A stretch of DNA of 64,000 nt, from contig JANQFG010000158.1 in assembly GCA_028277985.1 (NCBI GenBank), positions 1 to 64,000 of the forward strand, given 5' to 3'. The first letter of the stretch is position 1. Each line of letters opens with the position of its first letter. Origin of the DNA: a bacterium (GTDB lineage Bacteria > Desulfobacterota > DSWW01). Shown here in pieces: positions 50,745-59,897 of this stretch. The notes beneath the pieces were generated by a model. The model did not search any database, was not told the DNA's origin, and saw only the letters and a program-made list of their open reading frames with translations. The translations under genes were made by a program, and so were the position numbers.

Positions 50745-52043
50745 CTAATACTGATCCCCGTACTTCTTCTTCACCGCCTTGAAGGCGTCATCCGCAATGT
50801 CCCAGGTCCGCTGGGCATCTTCGTCGGTGTGGGCGGAAGAGATGAAGTTGTTGTGATAGTCGAGGATGAATGCCCCGCGCTGTACACACTCCGAGATCCA
50901 ATCCGCATGAAGCCCCTTGTGGATCGCGGCCGGGCCCTCGGTCAGGACGGGCGCGTCCTGGTTCGTGATGCGCAAGTACGGCATCGAGGCAAGGCCTGAA
51001 ATCTTCAGGTCGTATCCGTAGTCCTTGGCGAGCGCCACGAGCCCGTCCATGATCTTCCGGCCGATCTCGAGCATGATCTTCGGCGCATTGATCTTCTTCA
51101 TTTCCCGGAGCGTCGCGAGGGCGGCGGCCATGGGCGCCGCGTTGAAGAACTGAGTGCCCGTAAAGAACACGTTCGTGATGGTCTCCCTGAATGCATCGGT
51201 CCCGACGAGGGCCGAGATCGGATAGCCGTTTCCAAGGGCCTTTCCGAAGCAGACCAGGTCGGGCTTGAAGCCGAAGTACTCGTGGGAACCTGCAAGGTCG
51301 GCCCGGAAGCCGGCCCGCACGTCGTCAACGATCAGAACGATGCCCTTCTTCTTGCAGAGGGCCTCGATCTTCTGCCAGAACCCCTCTGCAGGCATCTCGT
51401 TGTCCACGACGATCGGGTGGTGATAAGGGGAGGAAATGATGCAGGCCACGTCCCCGTCGTTCTCTTCCACGGCCCTTTCCACCTGTGCGTAATCGTTCCA
51501 GGTGACCTGGATGACGTGGGCCTGGTCCTCCTCGATGGTGCCCGCACTGCCGGAGGCCTGCATCCACGGGGCGGCCCCGTGATAGAAGCCTTCGAAGACG
51601 ATGACCTTCTTCCGGCCCGTCGCGGCCCTCGCAACCATCACGGACAGGTTGGTCGGGTCGGCGCCGTTCTTCGCGAAGAAGGCCCAGTCGGCGATCGACA
51701 CCATATCGACCAGCTCTTCGGCTAATTCGACCATCACGGGCGCGGAGAGCGAGACCGTGTTGCCTTTCGCGTATTGCTCTTTGGCCGCCTCCTCCACGAC
51801 CGGGTGGTTGTAGCCGAGGATCATGGGGCCGTAGGCGCACACGTAGTCGATGTACTCATTCCCATCCACGTCCCAGAACTTCGATCCCTCGGACTTGGAG
51901 AAATAGATCGGATTTCCGGGAGCCAGCGCGGAAACACTGTAATGGCCGTACACTCCCCCCTCCGGACAGAACATAGAGCCCGGGATCACCTTCTTCGCCC
52001 GATCGAGCAGTTCCAACGACTTTGCCTGGTCAAAGATCTTCAT
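50745..52043 (-). CDS. Class III PLP aminotransferase/aminomutase (GSA-aminomutase-like)
   Basis: A 432-residue fold-type I PLP enzyme resembling glutamate-1-semialdehyde aminomutase and related transaminases: PLP-binding NGADPTNLSVMVARAATGR, the Asp in VLIVDDVRAGFR and the lysine in CFGKALGNGYPISALVG. The start at 52043 was chosen for GGGGG with 7-base spacing; upstream Met codons add a non-homologous leader. It heads or ends a - strand gene group with two SDRs, a NAD-kinase-like protein and divergent GcvP subunits, not heme genes, so a catabolic transamination or amino-mutase role is more likely than hemL. Confidence 0.78.
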   Translation of the reverse strand: MKIFDQAKSLELLDRAKKVIPGSMFCPEGGVYGHYSVSALAPGNPIYFSKSEGSKFWDVDGNEYIDYVCAYGPMILGYNHPVVEEAAKEQYAKGNTVSLSAPVMVELAEELVDMVSIADWAFFAKNGADPTNLSVMVARAATGRKKVIVFEGFYHGAAPWMQASGSAGTIEEDQAHVIQVTWNDYAQVERAVEENDGDVACIISSPYHHPIVVDNEMPAEGFWQKIEALCKKKGIVLIVDDVRAGFRADLAGSHEYFGFKPDLVCFGKALGNGYPISALVGTDAFRETITNVFFTGTQFFNAAPMAAALATLREMKKINAPKIMLEIGRKIMDGLVALAKDYGYDLKISGLASMPYLRITNQDAPVLTEGPAAIHKGLHADWISECVQRGAFILDYHNNFISSAHTDEDAQRTWDIADDAFKAVKKKYGDQY

Positions 52044-52170
52044 TTGCATTCCCCCGGAGCTCGCTTTTCTTCGTTGCACATGAAGGCCGGCCGACATCAT
52101 CAACGATTCTATTTGGCAAAAAAATAAGCGTATAGGAAGACGGAATCGGGTGTCAAGGAGTCGGGCTTAC

Positions 52171-52965
52171 CTAGTCCATTACCGAGAGAGCGGATTCCGG
52201 CAGAGTGCTGCCTCCGTCGACCACAAAGGGCTGTCCGGTGATGTAGCCGGCAGCGTCCGAGGCCAGAAAGGCGGCCATTTCGCCGATGTCTTCCGGGGTT
52301 CCCAGCTTCTTCATCGGGATGCCCGACGCGAGAATGTCGATGACGGATTGCGGGTCGTCCGGCATGAATTCCGCGATACCGTTGCGAACCATCGGCGTGT
52401 CGATCATCCCGGGACAGATCGCGTTCACCGTGATGTTGTTTCGCACCACCTCCATGGCCAGGGCCTTGGTGAAGCCCCAGAGAGCGGACTTGGTGATGGC
52501 GTAAGCCGTTTGCCCTGTGTCCGTGACAATCGGGCCGGTCACCGAAGAGATGTTTACGATCCTGCCGTAGTTCTTCTCCACCATGAAGGGCAGGGCCGCC
52601 TTGGTACAATTCCAGGCGCCGTTGATGTTTACGTCGAAGTGCAGGTCCCGAATCTCGTCGGTCATCTCGAGGAAGGGGACCAGTTTGGCGATGCCGGCAT
52701 TGTTCACCAGGATGTCGATCTTCCCGAGTTTCCGGGCGACCTCGTCGACCGCCTTCTTCACGGCATTGAAATCGGTGATGTCCACCTTGCAGACGGATAC
52801 CTTGTACCCCTGCCCCTCGAATTCCTTTGCAGCCCCTGAGACCTCGTCACTCACGTCCAGCATGGCCACGTGTGCGCCTTCACGCCCAAACACCTTGGTG
52901 ATGCCCCAGCCGTTTCCCATGGCCGCCCCGGTGACCACCGCCACCTTATCTTCCAGTCGTCCCAT
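52171..52965 (-). CDS. Short-chain dehydrogenase/reductase (FabG-like)
   Basis: A 264-residue classical SDR. The nucleotide loop reads TGAAMGNGWG, a slightly unusual but valid GxxxGxG, with Asp in MLDVSD favouring NAD(H). Other motifs are NNAG, the Ser in NISSVTG, YAITK and PGMIDTPM. GGGGGAAAGGAC precedes the start. It lies 18 bases downstream of a second, different SDR gene in the same direction, suggesting successive oxidation steps on one substrate. Confidence 0.9.
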   Translation of the reverse strand: MGRLEDKVAVVTGAAMGNGWGITKVFGREGAHVAMLDVSDEVSGAAKEFEGQGYKVSVCKVDITDFNAVKKAVDEVARKLGKIDILVNNAGIAKLVPFLEMTDEIRDLHFDVNINGAWNCTKAALPFMVEKNYGRIVNISSVTGPIVTDTGQTAYAITKSALWGFTKALAMEVVRNNITVNAICPGMIDTPMVRNGIAEFMPDDPQSVIDILASGIPMKKLGTPEDIGEMAAFLASDAAGYITGQPFVVDGGSTLPESALSVMD

Positions 52966-52983
52966 GTCCTTTCCCCCTCTTGT

Positions 52984-53796
52984 CTAGGTATACAAAGACT
53001 CCATCATCTTCTCGACCTGGCTGTTCGACATGAAGCGCATCAGGAACAGGAGCACCTTGTATTTCGGCTCGATGAAGTATTTCGGTTTCAGCTTTTTCGC
53101 ATCCACCAGCTTGCAGACCAGCTCACCGATCGCGTCCGGCCCCTGGGAGCCGAGCTCACTCTTCTTCATGATCTCCACGCTCTTCATGGATTGATCATAA
53201 TAGGCGGATCCGGGCTTGAACGCCGCCGCCCGAACTCGGTTCGCCGTGAAGTCGGTCTTCATGTCTCCCGGATTGATACCGGTCGCCTGGATCCCAAAGG
53301 GCTTGCCTTCGTACCGGAGGGTTTCGACCAGCCCGTCCACCGCCTTCTTGCTCATGCTGTAGAATCCCTGATAGGGGATGCCCGGGACCTGGGCTGCAAG
53401 GGAGCTGATGGTGATGATCTTGCCGCCACCCTGTTCTCGCATGATGGGCATGACCTCGCGGGTGATTCGGTGCGTGCCGAAGAAGTTCACCTCGAACTGG
53501 AGCTTTGCCTCCTCCACGGTCGAGTCTTCCACGCCCCCCTCGAAGGCGAACCCGGCGCAGTTGACCAGCACATCGATCCGTTTCGCCTCGTCCCGGACCT
53601 GCCCAATGAAGGCCTCTACGGATGCCTGGTCCGTGATGTCGCAAGGGATGAGCGTGTACGGAAGGTTCTTCCATTCCGGATCCACGTCGATCCCGAAGAC
53701 CGTGCCGTATACCTTGTGTCCAAGGGCACTGAGCTTCTCGGCACATGACTTGCCCATCCCTGATGTGGCTCCGGTAACTGCTATCACTCTGCTCAT
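52984..53796 (-). CDS. Short-chain dehydrogenase/reductase (classical, C-terminally extended)
   Basis: A 270-residue SDR with TGATSGMG, a DIT segment, NCAG, ITISSLAA and the catalytic YSMSK. It has a C-terminal tail of about 60 residues rich in Lys and Phe/Met (KPKYFIEPKYKVLLFLMRFMS), similar to SDRs acting on retinol-like or other hydrophobic alcohols and perhaps membrane-associated. AGGGAGTGGAGA precedes the ATG. It shares only the general fold with the neighbouring SDR. Confidence 0.87.
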   Translation of the reverse strand: MSRVIAVTGATSGMGKSCAEKLSALGHKVYGTVFGIDVDPEWKNLPYTLIPCDITDQASVEAFIGQVRDEAKRIDVLVNCAGFAFEGGVEDSTVEEAKLQFEVNFFGTHRITREVMPIMREQGGGKIITISSLAAQVPGIPYQGFYSMSKKAVDGLVETLRYEGKPFGIQATGINPGDMKTDFTANRVRAAAFKPGSAYYDQSMKSVEIMKKSELGSQGPDAIGELVCKLVDAKKLKPKYFIEPKYKVLLFLMRFMSNSQVEKMMESLYT

Positions 53797-53911
53797 TCTC
53801 CACTCCCTCGTGCCCGGTTTAGGGACTCCCGTTTTTTGCAGAAGGCATCAGGTTTCATGCGGCCGCTTCCGATATGCTTTTCTCGAGGACGGTTACGGGG
53901 AGAGGTGGCTT

Positions 53912-53943
53912 GGCCTGACCCCTGACCCCTGATCCCCGACCCC
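53912..53943 (-). repeat. Heptanucleotide repeat, locus 7 (inverted)
   Basis: Read on the - strand: GGGGT, CGGGGAT, CAGGGGT, CAGGGGT, CAGGCC. It lies between the NAD-kinase-like gene and the SDR genes, oriented with transcription. CGCCTT/AAGGCG-type flanks (53955-53967) recall the GCGAAAGG flank of locus 6. Confidence 0.83.
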
Positions 53944-53967
53944 TCAATATATCTTCCCTTTCGCCTT

Positions 53968-55086
53968 CTAGCTGCAAACCTTGTATACCAGTTTCTCCTT
54001 GACCCCTGTGGTCACGTTCACATAGCCGGAGAGCATCTCGTTGATCCTGTCGTTTCCGGTGTCCACCAGCATGGGCTCTCCATTCAGGGCGAACAGCTTG
54101 GCCCGGGTCGCGATGACGATCAGGTTGTCCCGCCCGACCCTCTCGATGACCCGATCGCTGATCTGCTGGTTCCCCCGGCCGAAGAGGTAGCCCTGTCCGC
54201 CGATGATGGTCACCACGATCTTGGCCGGCCTGTCCGCGACCAGCTCCAGGATTTGGCCCTCGTTCACGTCCTTGTCTACGAGCGATTTATTCGAGACGAT
54301 ATCCACGCCTATGAGGGTATTCTCCAGATCGAGTACCCGCATGATCTCCCGCGTGGTGGTTCCTGGTCCTATGATGTATGCGCAATCAGGCTCCATGTTG
54401 CTGATCACATCCAGTGCGATGGACCTGAGGGCGGCGTCCTCTTGTGCCGATCTGCCGGCCTTGACGGATTGCACCAGCCTCCGCACGAAAGGAACCCGAA
54501 GATAGCCGTACAGTCTCGCGCTGACCCTCTGCTCCCGGAAGGCATCCTCGTCGATGTCCATGACCTCGGCTTCCCGGGTGCCGACCGTCTTTCCCTTGAG
54601 GAACAGTCTGATGAGCTCGGCCGCGTTGCGCGGGGTGGTCCCGAAGACCGCCGAGTGCATCTTCACCCCGGCCGGGATTCCGAGTACGGGAACCTGGTCG
54701 CCGACGGCGTTGTAGATGTTCCGGGCCGTCCCGTCCCCGCCCACGAAGAGAAGAAGGTCCACACCTGCCGCGTGCATTTCTCGTGCGGCCCGCTCGGTAT
54801 CCTCCGCTGTCGTGTTCCCCGGCGGGATGTCTCCGATGACGGTGTGCTCGAAGCCGGAGGGTATGAGCTCGCTTTCGCCCATCTCGCCCGGGTAGGTCAG
54901 AAAATGGAGCTCCTCCTCCAGCCCGGCCATAGCCTGAAGCGCCCGGATCGCCCTGTCTGGGGATTCGGGCGCGGCGCCGATCAGGATCGCCCTCTCCAGG
55001 ATTTCAGCGCCGTCGGTTCCCTTGAGGCCGACCTTGCCTCCCATCCCGGCGATCGGGTTTACGATGAGCCCTACTTTCTTCTTCAT
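53968..55086 (-). CDS. ATP-NAD kinase-like protein (COG3199 family)
   Basis: A 372-residue protein of the NAD/diacylglycerol kinase superfamily, COG3199 branch. It starts VGLIVNPIAGMGGKVGLKG and has the phosphate-binding FVGGDGTARNIYN, then IPAGVKMHSAVFG. Members accompany acetoin and other catabolic operons (AcoX-like) and may phosphorylate NAD or a small substrate; activity is not established. It lies 32 bases downstream of the GcvPB-like gene and is probably part of that operon. Confidence 0.78.
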   Translation of the reverse strand: MKKKVGLIVNPIAGMGGKVGLKGTDGAEILERAILIGAAPESPDRAIRALQAMAGLEEELHFLTYPGEMGESELIPSGFEHTVIGDIPPGNTTAEDTERAAREMHAAGVDLLLFVGGDGTARNIYNAVGDQVPVLGIPAGVKMHSAVFGTTPRNAAELIRLFLKGKTVGTREAEVMDIDEDAFREQRVSARLYGYLRVPFVRRLVQSVKAGRSAQEDAALRSIALDVISNMEPDCAYIIGPGTTTREIMRVLDLENTLIGVDIVSNKSLVDKDVNEGQILELVADRPAKIVVTIIGGQGYLFGRGNQQISDRVIERVGRDNLIVIATRAKLFALNGEPMLVDTGNDRINEMLSGYVNVTTGVKEKLVYKVCS

Positions 55087-55118
55087 GGTGGGTATTCATG
55101 CCCCGAGGCGCGGGCGGT

Positions 55119-56678
55119 CTATTTCTCCTCCGCCTTCACCTTCTTGTACTTCTTGTAGGTGAACATGCACTTCTCGTGCAGGAGTGCTGCGCTCTCATCG
55201 ATCGCGCTGGTGATTCCGCGGTGCGGGGCGCTCTTGACCTTGTCCGGGTCCTCGTACGCCTCCTTGGAGATCTGCTTCATCACGGCCGCCCATTCATCGA
55301 TGTCTTCCTTGGAATGGGAGTCGCTCGGCTCCGGGGTGAAGGGCTCGGGCACCACGAAGGGGTGGTGACTCAGCCAGTAGGACTGAATCCCGAAATCGGT
55401 CATGCGGCGTTCCACGTCTTCGGATGTTACGCCGGTCTCTTCGGTCATCTTCTCCCAGCTGTACCGGATCTGGTCGAGCCTTCTCTTTCCCTCACCGTAG
55501 GACTCGGAAATCCCTGGAACGGCAAGCAGAAGCTTTTCGAGATAGTTGTTGTTCAGGACCGCGATCTCGGCGACCTCATTGAGGCCCTTGGCTCCGAGGC
55601 TCATGATCCAGGCGTACGTCCTGAGGACCACCTGGACGTTTCCGTAGAAGTCCCGGACCTTTCCGATACTGTCCGGCCGGTCGTAATCCAGTTCGTAGCG
55701 CTTTCCGTCTTTTTCCACGACCGGCACGGGAAGGTGCTTGGCCAGATGTTCCCTTACTGCAAGAGCACCGCACCCCGGGCCCATGCCGCCGTGGGGCGAA
55801 GAGAAGGTCTTGTGCAGGTTGAAGTGGCACATGTCGAACCCCACGTCCGCGGCCCGGGCCTTGCCGAGAACGCCGTTCGCGTTCGCCTGGTCCGTGAAGC
55901 AGAGCCCACCCGCTTCGTGAACGAGCCTCACGAACTCCTCGATCCTCGGGTTGTACAGACCGATGTCCTCCGGGTTCGTGATGAGAAGCGCCGCTGTACG
56001 CTCGGACAAGGAAGCCTTCAAGGCCTCGAAATCGGGATAGCCGTCCTGGTCCGGCATGAGGGTGATGACCTCATAGCCCACCGTGGCAGGGCAGGCCGCA
56101 TCCACCGGGTGGGAGAACATGGTGGTGATCACCTGGTCTCTCTTCTCTCCCTCGCCCCTTGCCTTGTGATAGGCCCGGATGATGGCGCAAGCCGTGTAGA
56201 CCGCCTGGCCGCCGCTCGTGGGCTGAAAGCAGATTTCATCCATACCCGAGATCTCCCGCAGGAAATCACGGGTCTTGTACATGATCTCGAGCATTCCCTG
56301 AACGGTCGACTCGTCCTGATAGGGATGGATCTCCGACATCCCGGGGAGGCAGCACAGGGCTTCGTTCACCTTGGGGCTGTATTTCATGGTGCAGGTGCCC
56401 ACCCCGATGTCGTTGCTCACATCGTTTCCCATGGTCATCTGGGAGAGGCGCGTGAAATGTCGTAGCACCTGCGGCTGGGCAACCTCGGGCAGATCCGGGG
56501 GCCTCGTCCGTTGCATGTTCGAGGGGAGCAGATCTTCCGCCTCGCCGACGGCTGCCTTGATTTCCTTTTCCGTCTCCGGAATCAGGATGCCGCGCTGTCC
56601 CTCGACCGAGAGGTCCATGAGCAGGGGTTCGTCCCAGACCTGGGCGTGGTAGTTCCGGAGTTTTGTTTCTTCACTCAT
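55119..56678 (-). CDS. Glycine decarboxylase subunit 2-like protein, divergent paralogue (GcvPB-like)
   Basis: A 519-residue fold-type I PLP protein of the GcvPB family, with the PLP lysine in FNLHKTFSSPHGGMGPG and the GTCTMKYSPKVNE block of P-protein subunits. It is longer than the canonical copy at 59898 (485 residues) mainly by a C-terminal extension. It overlaps the upstream GcvPA-like gene by 4 bases (ATGA), so both are coupled. Because its partner lacks the most conserved GcvPA motif, the pair may decarboxylate a substrate other than glycine, or serve a different lipoyl carrier. Specificity is unknown. Confidence 0.8.
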   Translation of the reverse strand: MSEETKLRNYHAQVWDEPLLMDLSVEGQRGILIPETEKEIKAAVGEAEDLLPSNMQRTRPPDLPEVAQPQVLRHFTRLSQMTMGNDVSNDIGVGTCTMKYSPKVNEALCCLPGMSEIHPYQDESTVQGMLEIMYKTRDFLREISGMDEICFQPTSGGQAVYTACAIIRAYHKARGEGEKRDQVITTMFSHPVDAACPATVGYEVITLMPDQDGYPDFEALKASLSERTAALLITNPEDIGLYNPRIEEFVRLVHEAGGLCFTDQANANGVLGKARAADVGFDMCHFNLHKTFSSPHGGMGPGCGALAVREHLAKHLPVPVVEKDGKRYELDYDRPDSIGKVRDFYGNVQVVLRTYAWIMSLGAKGLNEVAEIAVLNNNYLEKLLLAVPGISESYGEGKRRLDQIRYSWEKMTEETGVTSEDVERRMTDFGIQSYWLSHHPFVVPEPFTPEPSDSHSKEDIDEWAAVMKQISKEAYEDPDKVKSAPHRGITSAIDESAALLHEKCMFTYKKYKKVKAEEK

Positions 56679-58078
56679 TGGGTCACCTCCTTCACGGCCT
56701 TGGCAAGCTTCTTCAGGTCCTTTGCGGTGTGGATCTCGGATACGCAGTACAGAGCGCTCTGGCCCAGACGGGGGAACTCTTCAGAAAGGTCCTTGCCCCC
56801 GAAGATCTTGCGTTTCAGCAGGGCCGCGTTGATCTGGCTGACGGTCTTGCCCGTGTCGTCGAAGTTGACCACGAACTCGTTGAAATGGGCCGAAGGGAAG
56901 GGCATCTTCACGCCCGGGATCTCGGAAAGGAGCTTCTTTGCATAGTGGCTCTTCTGAAGGATCGCCTCACCGATATCCTTCATGCCCTGGGGTCCCATGA
57001 GGGCCAGGTACACAGCGTTCGCCGTGCTCCACAGGGCCGTGCCCGTGCCGGTGTATTCCTTGGCGTTCTCCCGGGCCGCATAGGAAAGTCTTTCCGCCCA
57101 GGCGAACAGGGTGAAGCCGAAGCCTTCGCCCTCTTCGAGGTCAGCAATTGAGCACATCAGAGGGGGGAGTTCTGCGATGTGCTCTTCTACGTCCCTGACC
57201 GCCACGAAGCCACATGCGCCGCCGCCATAGTTCATGTGCACGCCCAGGGGCTGAGTGTCCCCGCAGACGATGTCGGCACCGTAGTCTCCGGGCGGGGCCA
57301 GCACGCCGAGGGACATGGGATTCACCCCCACCACGAAGAGCGACCCGTTCGCATGAGCCAGGTCCGCAACCTCCTGACCCTGGGTCTCGATGATGCCCAA
57401 GTAGGATGGATTTTGCATGTAGACACCGGCCGTATTCGCTGTGATCTTCGCCTTCAGATCGCTCAGATCCAGCAGGCCCGTATCCGGATGGCAGGATACC
57501 CTTTGAATGGTCTTGATCTCCGAGTTCCTGCAGTAGTTCTCGATTACCTTCATCCGGAGAGGACTGACCGTTTCCGGCACGAGGACCTCCGGCCGGCCCG
57601 TGACCCTGGCAGACATGCGCAGGGCAGTGCCTCCGGTGGAGGAACCGTCGTACATGGGGTACCCGGCCACCTCCATGCCGACCAGGTCGGTGAGCATGCT
57701 CACGTACTCGAAAATGACCTGTAATCTTCCCATGTCCGAGTAGTTGGTGCCGGCGTAAGCGGTCAGGAATTCCCCGCGGCTGATGATCGTATCGACCACG
57801 GCCGGAACGTGGTGCTGGTAGCACCCGGCGCCGAGGAAGCTCAGGTACTCTTCACAGGACTTGTTCTTGTTCAGGATTCCGCTCACGTGCCTCTTGAGCT
57901 CGAGCTCGGAGTGGAAGGGCTTCGGGAGCTTGAGGGCCCTCTTGAAGCGAAGCTTCTTCGGGATCCCCACGTACAGTTCTTCCACGTCCTTCACCCCTGT
58001 CTTCTCCAGCATCTGCGACCGTGTTTCCGGTACGGAATTCGGTATGTAGGGGTAGACGATCGGCCTCTTGGTTGCCAT
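56675..58078 (-). CDS. Glycine decarboxylase subunit 1-like protein, divergent paralogue (GcvPA-like)
   Basis: A 467-residue GcvPA-family protein. The N-terminal half follows the family (YIPNSVPETRSQML, FLGAGCYQHHVPAVVD, YPMYDGSSTGGTAL), but the C-terminal motif REQHIRREKATSNIC, present in the copy at 58453, is absent and replaced by a segment with RENAKEY. GGAGGG with 7-base spacing supports the start. It is transcribed away from the canonical gcvPA across a 374-bp AT-rich region. Loss of the conserved motif suggests altered substrate or regulation. Confidence 0.78.
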   Translation of the reverse strand: MATKRPIVYPYIPNSVPETRSQMLEKTGVKDVEELYVGIPKKLRFKRALKLPKPFHSELELKRHVSGILNKNKSCEEYLSFLGAGCYQHHVPAVVDTIISRGEFLTAYAGTNYSDMGRLQVIFEYVSMLTDLVGMEVAGYPMYDGSSTGGTALRMSARVTGRPEVLVPETVSPLRMKVIENYCRNSEIKTIQRVSCHPDTGLLDLSDLKAKITANTAGVYMQNPSYLGIIETQGQEVADLAHANGSLFVVGVNPMSLGVLAPPGDYGADIVCGDTQPLGVHMNYGGGACGFVAVRDVEEHIAELPPLMCSIADLEEGEGFGFTLFAWAERLSYAARENAKEYTGTGTALWSTANAVYLALMGPQGMKDIGEAILQKSHYAKKLLSEIPGVKMPFPSAHFNEFVVNFDDTGKTVSQINAALLKRKIFGGKDLSEEFPRLGQSALYCVSEIHTAKDLKKLAKAVKEVTQ

Positions 58079-58452
58079 GGATCAGCCCTCCGATCTCGAG
58101 TTGAGATTGCCTGTGAAAGGCAGTCTTCTGTGAAGGAAAAAGCGCAAAAAGAGCCTAAAGAAAGCAAAATGAGAAGTCAAAAATCAGCGGCTCAGCTCGA
58201 ATGAGCCTCTTTCTTTTAGTCATATTAATATACGTCTTGGTGTGGTTCGCCCGGGAAAAAGCCCATGGTATGCCACCCGCAGGCCCCACCTGGTTCTCTT
58301 TGACGGAGAAAACAGTCTATCTCAAGGGAATGAAGATGTAAAGCAGAAAAGGAAGAATATTGAATATTTTCGTGATTTTCATTTAAATTATTGACGAAAC
58401 CATCAGATTATGGTAGGAATCTAAAGAGAAACCCAGCAAAGGAGCCGCTTTC
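58079..58452. promoter_or_regulatory. Divergent control region between the two GcvP gene pairs
   Basis: This 374-bp gap is distinctly AT-rich compared with its surroundings. On the + strand a candidate promoter is TTGACG (58391-58396), 17-base spacer, TAGGAA (58414-58419), a weak -10. Upstream is a 13-bp palindrome AATATTGAATATT (58356-58368), a plausible operator, for example for the Lrp-type regulator encoded downstream. TATATTAATATG-like sequence near 58223-58233 could serve the - strand gene. No glycine riboswitch pattern was found. Confidence 0.5.
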
Positions 58453-59796
58453 ATGCGTTACCTCCCTCATACAAAGGAAGAGATCGCCTCCATGCTCGAG
58501 GCGGTGGGCCTGAAGAGCCTCGATGATCTCTACCCGACGGTGCCCGAGGATTGCCGTCCTGAGAAGCCCCTAGACCTGCCGGAGCCCATGACGGAGTGGG
58601 AGCTGACCGACCTTGCCCGTTCCCTTTCTTCAACCATGGCGGCTCCTCCGCGGTACAAGGTGTTTCTGGGAGCCGGGAGCTACGAGCATCACATCCCTGC
58701 GGCAGTGCCGTACCTGCTCAGCCGGTCGGAATTCGCAACTTCCTACACTCCCTACCAACCGGAGATGAGCCAGGGGACCCTCCAGGCGATCTATGAGTAC
58801 CAGACCCTTGTCGCACGCCTGCTCGGAATGGAAGTGGCGAACGCCTCGCTGTATGACGGGGCATCCGCCCTGGCGGAGGCCCTGCTGATGGCGGTTCGCA
58901 TCAAGAAGCGGAACAGGGTCGCAATCTCAAGGCTGATCCATCCCTTGTACCGTCAGGTGGTTCGAACCTATCTGCAGCCTACGGGCCTGGAGATCGTCGA
59001 GCTTCCCTACCTGGAGAACGGCCGGACCGATCTCGCCATGCTCGACGGCACAGAGGACCTTGCGGCCGTTGCCGTGCAGTCGCCGAATTTCTTTGGATGT
59101 GTCGAGGACCTGAAGGCCGTCGGGGCCGCGGCACAAGGGAAGGAAGCACTCTTCGTGACCTCCTTCACCGAGGCCCTTGCCTACGGACTGCTCGAGGCAC
59201 CTGGAAAGCTGGGCGCGGACATCGTCTGCGGCGAAGGGCAGAGCTTCGGCATACCCCCATCCTTCGGCGGGCCGGGATTGGGCATGTTCGCCACCAAGAC
59301 GGCCTTCATGCGCAGCATCCCTGGCCGGCTCGTTGGGCAGGGCAAGGACGCAGAGGACAAGAGGGGCTTCGTGCTCACCCTGGCGACCCGGGAGCAGCAC
59401 ATCCGACGGGAGAAGGCTACCTCCAACATCTGCACCAACCAGAGCCTCTGCGCACTGGCCGCTGCCATGTACATGGCCACGGTGGGCGGTACCGGCATGC
59501 GTGAGCTTGCGAGCTTGAACCGGGACAAGGCCGAGTATCTCAAGGGGGAGTTGCACAAGGCCGGCTTCCGGGCGGTCTTCGAAACCCCAACGTTCAACGA
59601 GTTCGTGGTGGAAGGTCCGCCAGCCTTTGGCGAGACATACGATCGGCTGCTCGAGAAGAAGATCGTGGCGGGACTGCCTCTTGCCCCGTACTACCCGGAA
59701 TTGCAGAACCATTACCTCCTTTGCGTTACGGAAACCAAGAGAAGGGAAGACCTGGACGAACTCGTCCGTATGATGTGCGAAACCTCGTCGGAGTAG
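58453..59796 (+). CDS. gcvPA: Glycine dehydrogenase (decarboxylating) subunit 1
   Basis: A 447-residue subunit of the split P-protein. It starts MRYLPHTKEEIASMLEAVG and has FLGAGSYEHHIPAAV, LYDGASALAEAL and the hallmark TREQHIRREKATSNICTNQ near the C-terminus. With GcvPB it decarboxylates glycine on PLP and passes the aminomethyl group to lipoyl-GcvH. AAAGGAGCCG precedes the ATG. gcvT and gcvH are not in this window, so they must lie elsewhere. Confidence 0.93.
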   Translation: MRYLPHTKEEIASMLEAVGLKSLDDLYPTVPEDCRPEKPLDLPEPMTEWELTDLARSLSSTMAAPPRYKVFLGAGSYEHHIPAAVPYLLSRSEFATSYTPYQPEMSQGTLQAIYEYQTLVARLLGMEVANASLYDGASALAEALLMAVRIKKRNRVAISRLIHPLYRQVVRTYLQPTGLEIVELPYLENGRTDLAMLDGTEDLAAVAVQSPNFFGCVEDLKAVGAAAQGKEALFVTSFTEALAYGLLEAPGKLGADIVCGEGQSFGIPPSFGGPGLGMFATKTAFMRSIPGRLVGQGKDAEDKRGFVLTLATREQHIRREKATSNICTNQSLCALAAAMYMATVGGTGMRELASLNRDKAEYLKGELHKAGFRAVFETPTFNEFVVEGPPAFGETYDRLLEKKIVAGLPLAPYYPELQNHYLLCVTETKRREDLDELVRMMCETSSE

Positions 59797-59878
59797 AAGG
59801 CTTCGCACAACATGCGGGCCGCCCGCATATTGTATGAGGCTTCGTCGCAGCAAGAAGGGCTTCGCACCATATGCGGGC
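59797..59878. repeat. Palindromic direct repeats between gcvPA and gcvPB
   Basis: Two direct copies of GAAGGCTTCGCACAACATGCG-like sequence (59796-59819 and 59854-59878) flank an inverted partial copy (GCCCGCATATTGTATGAGGC, 59821-59840). The first copy and the inverted copy form a stem, TGCGGGC/GCCCGCA. A related unit occurs before the Lrp gene at 62856-62879. Confidence 0.65.
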
Positions 59879-59897
59879 AAGTCACGGAGATGAAGGC

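Noticed and set aside
50745..52043. hemL (glutamate-1-semialdehyde aminomutase) of heme synthesis
   Set aside because: The neighbours are SDRs and GcvP-like genes, and the sequence is only generally similar to the GSAM/class III family.
58079..58452. Glycine riboswitch upstream of gcvPA
   Set aside because: The conserved aptamer segments of the glycine riboswitch were not found in either direction; a protein regulator gene is nearby instead.
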